A DNA stretch of 64,000 nt from Owenia fusiformis (taxonomy: Eukaryota > Annelida > Polychaeta > Sabellida > Oweniidae), in contig CAIIXF020000010.1 in assembly GCA_903813345.2 (NCBI GenBank), forward strand, positions 14,443,181 to 14,507,180, in the 5' to 3' direction. Positions 1-14,200 of the stretch are shown here, one piece after another. Made by a program: the position numbers and the translations under genes. How positions within the stretch are numbered: position 1 is the stretch's first letter; each line of letters begins with the position of its first letter. A model generated the notes under the pieces. It was not told where the DNA came from. It did no database searches and worked only from the letters and a program-made list of their open reading frames with translations.

Positions 1-273
1 ATAGATGGATGGATGGATGGATTGATGGATAGATGGATGGATTGATGGATAGATGGATGGATGGATGGATGGATAGATAGATAGATGGATGGATGGATGG
101 ATGGATAGATGGATGAATAGATGGATGAATGGATGGATAGATGGATGGATGGATTGATGGATAGATGGATTGATGGATGGATGGATGAATGGATGGATGG
201 ATGGATGGATGGATGGATGGATGGATGGATGGACAGATGGACGGATTGATGGATAGATGGATGGATGAGTGGG
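1..273. repeat. GGAT/GATA tetranucleotide microsatellite
   Basis: The first ~270 bases are almost pure tandem GATG with scattered single-base variants (GATT, GATA, GACA). The array begins before the window and fades at about 273. Confidence 0.97.
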
Positions 274-2110
274 TGTTACCAAAAATGCAATCTATTTTTA
301 TCTCAAATTATGCCATGTATCAAATAGGCATCTATATCTCAAAATTTCAAACTTAGGAATTTATCATTTTATGATTAAAGTGATATGAAACTGCAATAAA
401 TCAAATAACCTAGACATCTATCAACTCCTTCAGTGGTTCACCAATCAGAACATAATAAGAAGCAGTATTCAGTGTGAAAGGACACATGGCCGGGAATTGA
501 CAGCTCATGAATATGGAAAGAATGAGGATTCAATACCTCCAGCATGACATGTCAGATTAGGTTTTGCATTGGAAAGTAGTGAGATGAAAGCTACTTATCT
601 GAAAGGAAAAGGTTTCCATTTAAACCTTTATAAAGCGAGTTTATTAGTTTATTTAAATTGAAAATGTTTTAGTTTTTACAGTTTAGACAACATGATTAAT
701 TGCAATATGCATAAAATTTTGACTTTTGAACTACTTTGTCTTGCTCTACTGATCAAAATAAAAAAGAAGATAACCTATTAAGTTGACATAATTCTTAAAA
801 TCTATGATACCAAAATTTTTTGGTTCTGATCACTTTTCTCTAATTTTTCTCTATTTTTAAGGTTTTTCAATTTGATGCTTTTGCATAGTGTAGTCAACAT
901 GTTAAACCTCTTCAACTATATACAATTAAAAAGTTCTGTTTAATCAGAATTGATTCCTTGTATTCTTTCAATTCCCTATTTTTAAGAGTAGAGCATGATT
1001 CAAAGTTGATATTGAAACCTTATAAAGATGCCATATAGCAGCCAAGCATTCAAACCACATGAATATTCCACCCTCATTAATGTCGTTAAAAATGCATTCA
1101 CCTACCTCTCAAATTGGCGTACCTTCCCGTCATAATGTAAATATAACAATCTTTAAAAATTCACTCCTTTCGTACAAATTGGTAATATTGTTCAAATGTA
1201 GGCTCTATAAGACTGATTTGATTGCATCCCTTGAAGTTGATATTAACACTTATTGTAGCCTGTAGGTTCCCTGCTGCATAAATATGTAAATTTCAAGTCA
1301 TGTATATTTATACATTCTATACCATTACCATAGTAATAACACCACTGTATATGCTGCCTGCATACAAATTGCTTAATTCATATGTATGAAGCTACTCTCT
1401 ATATGCTTCGATGCTTTTTTTCATGAATACCACATCCAAAATCATAAGGTACCCCCTTACCGATCCATATAAAACATATTAAGATGAAACCAAAAGAAAC
1501 TGACTTTATAGAATAAATAACAGAAATCAGGTATTTTAATAATTTTGTAAATGTGCGAAATAATAAATGGGAAACTGTGTATTCCAAGAAAGGGTAATAT
1601 GAAAAATCCATATGACTGTGATATAGCGCAGGTTACTGGCTCATATGCAAATACAACCAACATGAATATTCATCAGGAATAGCAAATTTGCATTTACATG
1701 AAACAGAAAAGCTATCTAGCCTGTCTGTGGATTTAATTTGCATTAATCTCCTATTGAATTTACTGAATGCTAAGAGCTTCAGCTGAATAAATGTTACGGA
1801 TAACATAGGAAATGAGTTAGCATATATTTTAGTTGAAGCTCATATCAACCAGTTTGCACATGGAGGTACTCAGAATAATGATGGTCATGTATGATAAAAA
1901 ATCATGAAAAGAAACAGACATACTGAAATATCACATCACTTGATATTTAGAAAATAAAAAAATAGAATTTGTAGACATGACATGCATGATCATAGCAAAT
2001 ATGCATCACACTCTTGAAAGTCGAGCATTATTTTCTACCTCTATTACAATTTCAAAGAAGACATTTATAACCTGTTAACATGACAAAATGTCACCACCTA
2101 CCAGTAGTTG
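274..2110. other. Intergenic stretch without recognisable gene
   Basis: AT-rich sequence. I see only short chance reading frames, none with a recognisable domain or a convincing exon. Bases 2066-2105 resemble one end of the MITE family found in HERC1 introns (see 62461-62612). Confidence 0.6.
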
Positions 2111-2124
2111 CTCACAATATTATG

Positions 2125-2815
2125 ATTTCAATCAAAGTCAGATTTAAACTTCTGAGAAATTGTAGATGATTTTGAAAAAAATGGTCAATTTGAAGCAAGT
2201 TGAATAAATACCTTTTTGACTTTATTTCCCTTGAGAAGGTCATTCTGAGAACTTGTGAATAGTTTGAAAAAATGGTCAATTTGAGACCTTTTGACCTTCT
2301 TTGACCTTGAGAAGGACACTGATGGTCAAATCTCATGACAGATTTGAACTTCTGAGAACTTGTAGATGATTTTTAAAAAATTGGTCAATTTGAAGCAAGG
2401 TGACAAAAGGACTTTTTGACCTTTGACTTTGAGAAGGTCAAATCTCAAATCTAAAGTCAGATTTGATCTTCTGAGAACTTGCAGATAATTTTGAAAAAAC
2501 ATTCGTCAATTTGAAGCAAGTTGAAAAAATACCATTTTGACCTTTTATGAACTTGAGCAGATATTTAAAGGTCAAATCTAAAGTCAAATTTGGACTTTGG
2601 AGAACTTTTGAAAAAACAATTGGTCATTTTGAAAAAATACCTTTTTAACCCTGAGAAAGTCAAATTTCAAATCTAAAGTAAGATTTGAACTTCTGAGCAT
2701 TTGCAGATGATTTTGTAAAAAAAATGGTCAATTTGAAGCAAGGTTACCTTTTTGACCTTTTTTGACCATGAGAAGATTTGAACTTCTGTACGTAGATAAT
2801 ATGAAAAAAATTGAA
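2125..2815. repeat. Diverged tandem repeat, unit about 110-130 bp, ~6 copies
   Basis: Recurring blocks share AGATTTGAACTTCTGAGAAC, then AAAAATGGTCAATTTGAAGC, then TTTTTGACCTT and GAGAAGGTCAAATCT. Copies differ by substitutions and by deletions of whole sub-blocks, so this is an old minisatellite. The short reading frames here are by-products of the repeat. Confidence 0.85.
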
Positions 2816-3268
2816 GTCAGCCTAAACAGTTTTTGGAAGTTGTAAGGATTTGTTACAGACGCTGGACGCTGAAATCCATCTGTTCAAAACACAATATTCC
2901 AAAACGTAATACTCCAAAAATTAGGCTATATAAACCACAAATATTGCCCAAAAAATCTGATCGCTGCCCCAAACATAATAACCTTATAAACATAATGACA
3001 GTAACATTACTTGATCTTAATCCTATTTAACACATCTCGATCAGGTATTTCATTAAACCTATATTACTCACAATCCAGGCATATCTTATTCACCAGATTC
3101 ATATTCAGATATTACAGTTAAATATAGTATCTTGTTATAACCCCCAAGTCACACTGTCCTACACTACTACAGCTATCCAATTGTAAAACGGGATGTTGTT
3201 GGAGTGAAATGTCCCAAAATATGATGCTATAAGTAAGTTCAGGAACAGACTTCAATTCACAAACCAAC

Positions 3269-3878
3269 TTAAAGGAATATTCCTTGCCAAACCATCTCTC
3301 TCCTAATATGGTAGCTATAACCATATATATGCTTGCCATGTTTAGCAAAACACACAAAAATGTTTTGATATGGTCAAATTTGATCACTTAGAAATGTGAT
3401 GCTCAATTCCAGTAAGCTGCCATCTTTTAAAATTTCACACAGGAAGTGATGTCATCGACTCTCAACTTTGCATATAGCATTAGATGAGGAGCTATTAAGA
3501 ATTACAAAACCAGCTAAATATTCTTTTTCAACTTTGTATCTTATTTAATCCTTCTGAAAATCTCTTCTTTTATTCTAAGTTGACAAGCCCTGAAAATATT
3601 TTTGCACAGAAAGTAATGATCACTTGTGTAGTAGTGATTTTGTGCTACTTTCCTATACTGTTATGGGCAAGGTTATAGAAGTTGAGAGTTGATGACATCA
3701 CTTCCTGCAAGAAATCTTAAAAGATGGCAGCTCACTGGAAATAAGCACTAGATTTTTAAATGATCAATATTGACCATATTAAAACATTTTCCCATGTTTT
3801 GCTAAATATGGAAACTATATATATGATTATAGCTACCATATCAAGAGAGAAAGGGTCTGGCAAGGAATATTCCTTTAA
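3269..3878. mobile_element. Foldback/MITE-like element with ~200-bp inverted arms
   Basis: The arms at 3269-3467 and 3682-3878 are imperfect reverse complements over their whole length. The ends read TTAAAGGAATATTCCTTGCC and its complement. About 215 bp separates the arms. TTAA at both outer ends could be a piggyBac-type target site, but it may equally belong to the inverted repeat. No transposase coding is visible. Confidence 0.8.
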
Positions 3879-3879
3879 A

Positions 3880-5335
3880 TAAGTAGAATTTCATAAGAAA
3901 CAATCAAACTTTTAATCGATTCAATACATTCAGACAGAGTTTTTTCAGATTTGAACAATGTGGAAATATGCGATTGTCGCCATAATCTAACTAAGCAAGT
4001 TAATTGGAAATTCATGAAAAAATAAAAACATGTCTTTAGTTTTCTGCTTTTACCTTTGTTTTACTATAATTTACATTTTTATGTGTGAAAAAATAATAAT
4101 TATTCATGTCAACATTAGCATAAACAACGTCTGCACAATGCATCCTGGTTTCGATCTAATAATACCATTATCTCTGATAAACGCACAGTGAGGCTCCCAT
4201 ATTCTCCCGGAGGATATGTCTCGAATGACAAAATGCCCAGGGATATTTGAAAGATTTTCCTCTTTAAAAGTGGACTCACTCAGACTAGATAACATAATGT
4301 CATACCTCAATGTTTTCCTCATGCATTTATCATTCTAATGACGCACTGCGAGTGTCAAATGGTTACCGTTATGCTTCGGTCAGATTTAATGTTTATTATA
4401 GCTTTTAACTTATCACTAGGGTTATCATGAACATTATACTGTATAGGCCTAGTTCTAAAGATTCTGGAGAAATTATGTATAGAAATGGCTGAATCGATAG
4501 CGGTAAGTGAATCAATAGAATTTAACCTGTTATTGCTCAATTATTTTTTTTCTTGATTTTTGTTCCTCAAGTTGCCAGTCTTTTATGAAAAAGTTGGGTG
4601 TGCGTTTATTGGAGTATGTGCGCCTATTAGATAGAATACGGTATCTAAAGTAACATGCCAATGATTTACAAATTACAATGACACAATTACTCAGATGCGA
4701 GTAGGACACTTAGTAGGTAGTTACCAGTTTCGCCACCAGGTGGCTGATTCGGGGGAAATAACATGGCAGGGTATTACAAATTTCCCTTAAACTTGAATAT
4801 TCATCATGTATCTGATAGTTATACAAATTAAAATATGTCTAGTAAAGGAAAATGTTATCTGCCCAACACAAGAAAAGAAATTAAATTTTCAAAGTTGATA
4901 AACTCTTTTCAAAACCACATTTTTAGATGTAATTTTCCATGTGTATATTCCAAATATGACATCAGTTTGACTGAATTTTTAAAGACGTAAATCAAGATTA
5001 TTTCTACTCGCACCTAGTCTATTAAAGATATATCTGACTCTTCAGTATGGTGTCATACCAACCCATACCTGCATTAGAGAAATACAAATATGTCTGTAAG
5101 CATGTTTTAATAATAAAAAATTCTTTAATTAGAATTTTTTATTTTTTGTCACAATAATTGTGATGTGGGCAAACATCATAAATAATATGTATGTGCAAAT
5201 TTTATTACTGTAGCCCCCGTTAACATAATTTTAAGATTATTGTCATGAACGTATATCACCACTCCTTTCAAACCTTTTAATTGATTTAAAATGTTCTTAC
5301 TTATGAAAATAAATACACAAAATCAACTACCCAAA
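3880..5335. other. Intergenic stretch, nothing recognised
   Basis: AT-rich DNA with a short hairpin near 5110-5150. No gene, RNA or clear repeat array could be supported. Confidence 0.5.
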
Positions 5336-5835
5336 TTAGATTCGGACCAATGGGATTTGGATGATTGAGATTCAGACCATTTGGATTTGGACCAATGTGA
5401 TTCAGACTGTGGTTGGGATTCAGACCAATGGAGTATCCTGAAGATTGTCTGGTCATACCCCTATTGCTCATAAGTCAGTGATTTAAGTGCTGAGAATTAG
5501 TGTTCACTAGACACAAGTGTTCATCAGACACAGGTTTTCACTAGACACAGGTGTTCACATGAGAAAGGTGCTCACTAGATACAGGTTTTACAGCATTGCA
5601 ATAAGTTCATTATGTGCTGACAATTGGAATTCTGGAATTCACAAGACAAACTAGACACAGGTGTTCAGTAGACATGTATTCACTACAACTAGACACGGGT
5701 GTTCAGTAGAATGTATTCACTACAACTGGACACAGGTGTTCAGTAGACATGTATTCACTACAACTAGACATAGGTGTTCAGTAGAATGTATTCACTACAA
5801 CTAGACACAGGTGTTCAGTAGACATATATACTCTG
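5336..5835. repeat. Degenerate tandem repeats (GGATTTGGACCAATG and GACACAGGTGTTCA types)
   Basis: 5336-5430 holds degenerate repeats of a phrase close to GATTCAGACCAATGG. 5500-5830 holds repeats built on ACTAGACACAGGTGTTCA and GTAGACATGTATTCACTACA, with a unit near 46 bp in the second half. The same phrase occurs in the MITE at 23954-24128 (CTAGACACAGGTGCTCACTA), so this array probably grew from a MITE end. Confidence 0.75.
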
Positions 5836-5984
5836 GGGCACGCCCTCCGACCCGCTAGATTGCACATTCTAAAGAGTCAAAAATGCAAGTTGAGATTTAC
5901 TTGTGACATCACTGCTTTATGAACATCAACAAAATAGCAACAGATACATTTTGCGGCCGGCATCCATGCGCATTGTAAAGAGGG

Positions 5985-6230
5985 GGAAAGTCCCAGAGTG
6001 CAAAGTCCCAGAGTGCAAAGTCCCAGTCACCCGCTCACTTAAGATATCAATTATATTCCTGCATGTTATTTACATAAAATAACATTGACAATTCGGTGTC
6101 ACATCGTATACTATTTTTCGGTACAATGCGCTTCGGTACAATGCGTGTCGATATAATGCGCGTCGGTGTAATGGGTTTCGCGTGTTGGTATAATGGGTTT
6201 CAGTATAATGCGCTTCGGTATAATGAGGTG
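5985..6230. repeat. Two short tandem arrays (14-bp and ~15-bp units)
   Basis: 5985-6030 repeats AGTCCCAGAGTGCA about three times. 6115-6230 repeats a phrase near TTCGGTATAATGCGC about seven times, with the TA/AC and GCG positions varying. The open frame through the second array is low-complexity and not a gene. Confidence 0.8.
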
Positions 6231-8240
6231 ATCCCCTATACTAGTCATTGGATTCCCAGTTTTAGTTTTAGTTTCTTCTAATTTTGCATCTTTTCATCTT
6301 TATGTAAAAGACTGACAGCCGACCATGTGTACCTAACTGTGGAGAATGACTGGTCGGTGGTCGGCCATCAGTGTTTTTCGTAAACCCTTTATTTTTAGCT
6401 ACTGATATGGTAGGATTTGGTAGATTCTCCTCCCAAGGCTGATCTTCAACTGGGAGTCTCACAAAAGAATATTGTTCAACATTTGAAATTGAAGTCTGAA
6501 ACTAGAATTCCAAGGTCAAGAATGGAGAGATATAATGTCACTGCCTGACTCCGATCGAGAACTGTATACAATAGCTCAGTCTCTTTACAAGTAGACCTAT
6601 ACAAGTGTCGCTAAAACTTGCAAGACGAGAAAAATCTTAGTTTTTCAACATTTCAATCGTCATTGTTGCTTGTTTCTTCAAGATTCAGCAGGATAATTGC
6701 ATGCAAAATAAATAAAGTACATGTAAACAACAAAAGGACACATGTATCAACACCAGAAATGGAATATATTATGATAAGCCGAAGTTATGAATATGTAAAA
6801 CGTCTATTATTTACCTGGATTTTCATTCGGGGACGACGCTTCATCCTCCATTTTGAATAATAAAATCAAGTAATTAAATTCCGTAAGAATCCGGCAAACA
6901 ACGGAGCTGTGTTACGAACATGGCAAGCACACAAAGGACCATGTTCGGTAAGAGATTATTTTTGCAGTCAAATTACTCTCAAATCTCAATGAGCACGTGA
7001 CTATATAATCCAATAGGTAATATGCACAGAGATGAATTAAAGACAGAAGCAGATCTACTCTGTCATCTAACAAGATCATGTTCAAAGAGTAATCAAATAT
7101 CCATGGATGGATTGTAAGTTTGTTTCAATTGTACTATTTCGGGCTCATGATATTATTCCTTAGTCATGTCTACTTTCTAAAAATCCCCGAAAGTGTATGC
7201 TGTAATTGATGAAAACTAAAGATTTTTAAAATAATGCATTCATTTTTCCATAAATTTGTTTTTATTTTTGGGAGAATTTACACTAACACCTCCCCCCATT
7301 TTGGCACTTTGAATCCTTGATAATTTCACATACCATAACATTGATCTTTTTGATATATTTGAGATTGTAATATTGGTAGGTTGAAAATAGTTTAAATTCG
7401 GAAATAACCGAAGCACTCATTATCTTTACGCTCCAAAGATTTACAGCGCCAATATCAATAATGGATATCATGCAACCATTCAAACTAATACACAAAGAAG
7501 AGATTACAGGGTAAATATTGATCAATCAATGTCTGACAGATGGAAAAAATAAAGGTCAGTACAAGGGTCATATTTTTGGGTGGACATTTTTTTGATGTGA
7601 CATTTTTGGCTTGTGTCTTATCTCCCCATTTATCCTTTGAGTCTACTACCAATAGAGGCTGGACCTGGCTCCGGATCTGTGTAAAGACATGGTAAAAGTT
7701 TTGAGTGATATAAATCAAGAAATGGAATTGCGTAAAATGATCGGGGAGAGCATCTTATATATTCAATCGAGGTTGGGCCATGCCCGGGGGGCTATGCAGC
7801 CGAAGGTAAGCCATACAGCCGAATTTGCCGATTCAATCTGATAAACAATGCCGAGCCTCTTTTTTTGACCAATTAGAGACGTCCTCGTCACATTCGTGGT
7901 ACACTCGGCCAAGTTTGTTTGCAAAGAAAATCTTCGGCAGTCTCCGGCTTTTCTTGAGGTATCTTCGGTTGCAAGCCAAAAGTCGACACCCAAAATGATC
8001 GTGGTCCTTTAATTCTTATTAATCCCGCGAGATTACACGAGAAGTAGATATTTGAAGACCTCTTCTCTACATAACTATAACTAAGTGACAGTCAATTTTA
8101 AACAAAATGATGGCATATTTAAATGCATAAAACAATAAAATACATACGACTGTCATTTATTTTAGGTATAGATAATATGAAGACTATATTTCCCTTTTTA
8201 TTTTACACACCTAGGGGTCTTCATTTGCAAGGATACAAAA
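6231..8240. other. Region upstream of the RNF115/126 gene, probable promoter and 5' UTR at its right end
   Basis: No coding region is visible. CpG-bearing, less AT-rich sequence at about 7750-8040 lies 200-500 bp before the first ATG and is the likeliest promoter zone. No TATA box or initiator could be fixed, so the transcription start is unknown. Confidence 0.4.
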
Positions 8241-11200
8241 ATGGCGGAAGCTGCTGTTGAACAGCCTCAAATACGTTTTTACTGTCATCAATGCTCTACT
8301 GAAATTCGACCAAACTTACCAGTAGGTACAATTTAGGTTGAAATATTTTCCTTCAAATGTGTATAGTCTCCCTCTTCAGAGCTTTTATGATAACGTATAA
8401 ATACTAGTTTTCAAATGGCAATTTGACGGGTTGGCAAATAAATTTTTGGCCAAACTTCAATCTGAGATTGAATCTCCAAAAATGTGCAAACTGTCCATTT
8501 ACGGTGTCTGAACTTGATCGAGATAACAGCGAATGAAATCTATGTCAAGTAGACAGTCCAGTTTCACTTTTCCCTCCATCACAAATCTCAAAAATAATTT
8601 TGAAAATGAATGCGACCGTCACTTACAGCCCCTTTTTCTGCTTTATTGCGTCAGTAGACTAGAACCCCAAAAATCAGGAGACGATTGTGCAATGCAGTAA
8701 CATATGGCAAAGTATAGTCTGTTCATGTTGTACATAAATGACATATGTTTATTTCAGATTATTTAGTTTTTTGTGCAATAAGCCTGTTTGTTTGTTTGTA
8801 TCCTTTATAGCGTTATAATGCCGCTTGTAATGAATTTCAGCCATGTTGAGGTGTGGTGGTATTTAACAGGAAATGACAAAAAAAGACAAAACCATGCTGG
8901 ATTTTCAAAATTTTTTGAACCAAGATACACTAGTGATCCACTCGATTACGCTGGTTACCAAAATGAACCGTTTTGGTAACAAAATGTCGGAGCGTCGAAG
9001 GCACGATTTTTCTTTTTTCCTTATTTCACGCATTTTAGGCAGAATCCCCACGACGTTTTTTCTCACAATGTACATCAGTATCATATGTTTTAGAAAATGT
9101 ACATGTTTGCGAAAAAATAGCTCAGAGGACAACAGAATCGTCGATTTACATCCTCACTTAAGTTACATAAACGGTTTTTTCGAAAAACAGTTAAGATCTG
9201 CACTTTTAACCCAAACCATTTATGTAACTTAAGTGAGGAAGTAAATCGACGATTCTGTTGTCTTCTGAACTATTTGTTCGCAAATATGTACTCTTTCCTA
9301 AACATGATACTGATACACGTTTGTGTTAAAAAATGTCGTGGGAATTCTGCCTGCAACGTGTAAAATAAGGAAACAAGAAAAATCGTACCTTCCGGATGTT
9401 CTGACATTTTGTTACCAAAACGGTTCGTTTTGGTAACCAGCGTAATCGAGTGGATCACCAGTGAAGATAACAGAGTTCTGTTTTGACCTCCAGTCAGTTT
9501 AACTAGTTCCACATATCATTTACATGAGGGAACACAATGGAAATGGTCAAAATGACCCTAAACATGATATGATAACCTTTTCAGCGCTCTGAAATTGTGA
9601 TTGAAAAATAGCTAGAAGTAGGTGCTCAGGAAACGTCACTGAACAGGATATTTTGATTTTTTCAGAAAATGTGCCCAATATATTGCTCTTGCTCTTAATT
9701 TAATGCAGGAATTATCGATTATCAGCTAAGACATTGATAATTCATGACTATAAACTGCGTTTGTATGAAAGGGACCAAAGTCACCACCAAAAACTTTGGC
9801 AAAATCTAAACTCAGTCACAGAAATGAACGAATTTGTGAACGTAGACCCAAAATCACGGTATTCGGTAATGGTAAGGTATTGAATTGCGGTAATACCGGC
9901 ACCAGTTTTCACTACCATTTGGAACACTGTTTCAGAGGGCTGAAAAGGCTATTTCATCATGTTTAGGGTCATTCTGACTATTTCCATTGTGTTCCCCATC
10001 ATGTAAATGATATGTGGAACTAGTTAAACTGACTGGAGGTCAAAACAGAACTCTGTTATCTTTGTTGAAATAATTTTTAAAATCCAGCATGGTTTTGTCA
10101 CTTTTTGTTTTGTCCTGTTAACTACCACCGCACCTTAACCTTTTTGAAAATACTATGGCAGAGAAGCATCAAAATATAACATACATACATCATAGAGCAT
10201 AAGATCCAAGAGAAAATAAATTAATGTAAAAACTGATTATTTCCTGGTGGTTAAATTCTGGAAGTTATAACAAGAAAAATCATTGTACATTTGTGAAAGC
10301 TCGATTGGTTTGTTGATATTACATTTTATGGTTAGGTGTTATCTTTTTTTGATATATTGGTCTGAATATTAGAGCATTATTAACTGGTCTTCCAGAATCA
10401 GTAGACTAGTCTACTAGTTTTACTACAGCAGATGACTCATTAATTTGGGGATTTGCTAAGTAGATGCATGTTCCTCCATTCCTCTACCCCCTCGTCACCA
10501 GACCCTTCATAATGCACTACACAGTCTTTTAAACCAATTCCTGTATACTGTAGTTTACTACTGTAGATTGCTTTTGTTGTTAAAATATTCAGAATCATGT
10601 AATCTATTTATGATTAGGATTCCCATTCAGGATTCCTTTTTTACTTCATCAGAGGGTACAATTTTTGACAATTGTAAACATTAGCAATTGTGGTCAAACA
10701 GAAAAAAGTCTGTTTCTGCTCCTTCTGGGGAATTGTTTCATTTTAAAAATTGCACTCATAATTTTGTAGGCTAGGTTACTAAATACTAGTCAGAACATTT
10801 AGATCTATACTAGAACTATATAAAATATGATATAAACATATTGTTATAACTGCTAGATTATGTAGTACCACGCTCCAAGCTTTTATTATCCCAACGAACA
10901 GGGCTTTCTGCACAGTATGATTCACTGTTGAACATTTCTGGCGCCTGCTTGAAACATTTCTTCAGCCTTAATGATTGATAATTAATGTTGATCGGGCAGT
11001 CTTACAATTGTCACTTTTGGGACCTGATTTCAAGTCTAAAAATTCACGTTATACAATAAGATTATGTTCGGAACTCAACAAATATAGCAATCGCTACCTC
11101 ATCTAATTACACTTCGATTTATTCAAATAGAAACCAGGAAGTGTTTTGTTATATTGAGACTTCTTAATCAATTAATGTTGATCAATATAATAAAATCTTG

Positions 11201-14200
11201 ATTCGATAAAATGAAGGGCTGGCTAACCTCTCCAACGACATCTCAGGTGCTGCAGACAATACTACAATTAATAAAGATCTTAATAATATCAACTGAAACC
11301 CACATTCAAGTGTAATACATGCATTAACTACAAAAATAGCTTTTGATTGAAAAATAAAAAAATTGATGTTCAATGATTAGTAAGAAAAAAGAAAGAATAA
11401 GTATTGCTATTGATTGAGATGATTTGATTTCAGATGGTGTTATTAGTATCAAAGGGATATTTTGTTAATGTTTATATTTTGATGCCTTATACTACTGTAC
11501 TGTTTAAGTCCGCATGTTTATAGGTGGTAATATTGCGAGTAAAGTGAGTGGCAAATTTTTAGGCCAACAAAATTTTGCACCCAGTTGGGAAAAAATCCTG
11601 GGGAGAACCCTGGATAGAGTGAAGCCCTCTGCAAGTCCGTCCATCCATCCGTCTGTCTGTCCAGAAGATAACTCAAATACTAGTTGACCCATTTTCTTCA
11701 TATTTAATAGAAAGATGTATATTAGTAAATAATTTTCACTGGCGGATACGGGGGGGGGCAGAAAAAAAATTGGGCCCTAGAAAAATGTTGGGCCAAAAAA
11801 AGCCCCAAAAGTGGGCCTTTTTGGTCATTACATAACCAATTGCTGTTACTTAGTTTACCATACCCTGAACTTAATCATTTAGTGATATTAAAAAACTCTT
11901 TAATGAGAGATAAATCTTGGGGATTTGTTGAATTTGCTTGCAAAAATTGCATGTCCCCTCATTTTAAAGGTTTTTACTGTGCAGTGCCTTATTAACATGT
12001 GTTATATCTATTTTCAGGATTATACATGTCCAAACTGCCAAAGTGGTTTCATTGAAGAAATAGCATCGAGGTAAGTTTAAAAATACATTCTAATTCCAAT
12101 GATTGGCTTCGTACTAAAGAGGTACTGTTAGTTAGACTTTGGTACCCACCCATTTGACAATTTGATTGATTCCCTTTAATATCTGAAAGGGGAAAGCTTA
12201 AACAGTAGATATGATAACAGTCAAGTCAAAACTTGATTTATTTATAAAAACAAAGGGGCTCTTATTTTTGCAGTCAAAACTGTAGATGGCTTTTAATAAA
12301 AACAGGGTCTTGAACAACATATCAGAGCAATAGATGGCGCTGTTTAGTGTGAAAAGGAGTTAAAACAAAATCTTAACTTGGTTAGCAGCTACATTATTTT
12401 GACTGCCCCAGCTATATACTACAAAGTATATTGTTGTATTGCTATAAGTGTATTGTATTAAGTATGCTGAATGTGTTTTAGGGAGACTGGTCCTGTGCTA
12501 TATGTTACAAAGTATATTGTTGTATTGCCATTAGCAGGCCCGTAAGACACTTTTCTCCAAGGGGGGTGCGGTTTTTAGCTTACTAAAGAGAATAAAAAAT
12601 TGTCAATTTTTTTGCCGCGTAAATCAAATCGCGTAAGACAGAGGGGGGGGGTCAGTTACTCCCTATATTGGTTTGGAATTAACAAATGCAACTTCCAAAC
12701 GTTCCAATTGTTTTGTGGGGGGTGTGAGGAGTGGTCCACTTCCCCCTAGAAAATTTTACAGTTTTGAGATGCTATTTGGTGCGATCTGGGCACTTTCAAA
12801 GTGTAAGTTTCTAAGTTAGTAGTACGCCACCACCACAAGAATAAGAGTTGAGTGAATAAAAAAGTGAGCATTCAGGGGGGTCTGGGGGTTCTCCCCCAGT
12901 AAAATTTAGAAATTTGCTTGTATTTGGAGCGAATTTGGAACCATCTGGTACGCCTGTGCGTTATGAGTCAATAAGAAAAATGTGAATTTTTTTCAAATTC
13001 TTTTGGGGGTGTCAAAGAGGATGAGAGGGTGAAGTTGGGTGGGGTGCCAGTAGGGGAGCAAGGGGTTGTCCCCCAGAAACATTGACCATATCAAGGTGCT
13101 ATTTGATGATGTCTGGGCACTTAAAAAATGTCTGAGACAATACATGAAATTCAGAATATTTATTTTGTTTTGTGGGGGAAGTGAGGGATAGCTAACTCTC
13201 CTAGAAAATTTTACAATTTAAAGATGATATTTGGTGCTTCTTGGCACTTTTAAAGGTATAAAAAGTCAATAAAAACATTGAAAAACAATATCAATTTTTT
13301 TCAAATTTTTGGGGTGTCAAAGAGGGGGGAGAGGGGTGCCAGAGGGGGAGGTGGGGCTGGGGTGCCAGAGGGGGAGCAAGTGTTTGTCCCCCATATCAAA
13401 ACTTACAATATCAAGGTGCTTAATTCCATTAGAAGTTTGGGCACTTTAAAAGTGTATGTGCCTAAAAGCGCATATTTCCCAAGAAAATTTTACAATTTTA
13501 AGATGCTATTTGGTGCTTTCTGGGCACTTTCACTTTGGGGGGGGGGTGTTAAGGGGAGGGGGCTGCCAAAGGGGGAGGTGGAGTCGGGATGCAAGAGGGC
13601 GAGTAGGTGTTAGTCTTCCAGAATCATTAACTTTATCAAGGAGCTATTTGATGATGTCTGGGCAATTTAAAAGTGTCTGAGACAATACATAAAACAAATT
13701 CAGAACTTTTCCATTGTTTTGTTTGGGGGGTGAGGGGTGGCCCACTCCCCCTAGAAAATTTTACAATTTTACGACGCTATTTGGTGCTTTCTGGGCATTT
13801 TCAAATTGTATGAGTCAATTAAAGAATTTGAGAAAATCACAATTTTTTTTTTTGGGGGGGGGGGTCAAGAGGGGGGGGGGGGGCGCCAGAGGGGGGGGGG
13901 GTCAAGGGGGGGGGGGGGCGCCAGAGGGGGGGTTATGCAAGTGCAAGAGGAGGGCAAGTCCCCCAGAAACACAAACTATATCAAGGAGCTATTTGATGAT
14001 GTCTGGGCACTTTAAAAGTGTCTGAGACAAAACACTAAAATAAAGGACGATTCTCGGTTTGGAGAACGAAGTTCATCAATCTAAATGAGCATTATCCCTG
14101 CTTCGGACAAATTTGATTTTTTTACATAATAAAGATTTGAATGTCTTCTTTTGAATAGTCATAATTTAATTTGGGTAATATTTCTAGATTTTTCGCAAAC

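Noticed and set aside
6096-6281. Small repetitive protein
   Set aside because: It is encoded by a 15-bp tandem repeat without start context or homology.
8873-9232. 119-codon open frame as a small gene
   Set aside because: It runs across the arms and loop of two foldback elements and has no domain; the frame is chance.
13278-14025. Gly-rich open frames of 70-111 codons
   Set aside because: They arise from G runs in the tandem interior of the element 12535-14683.
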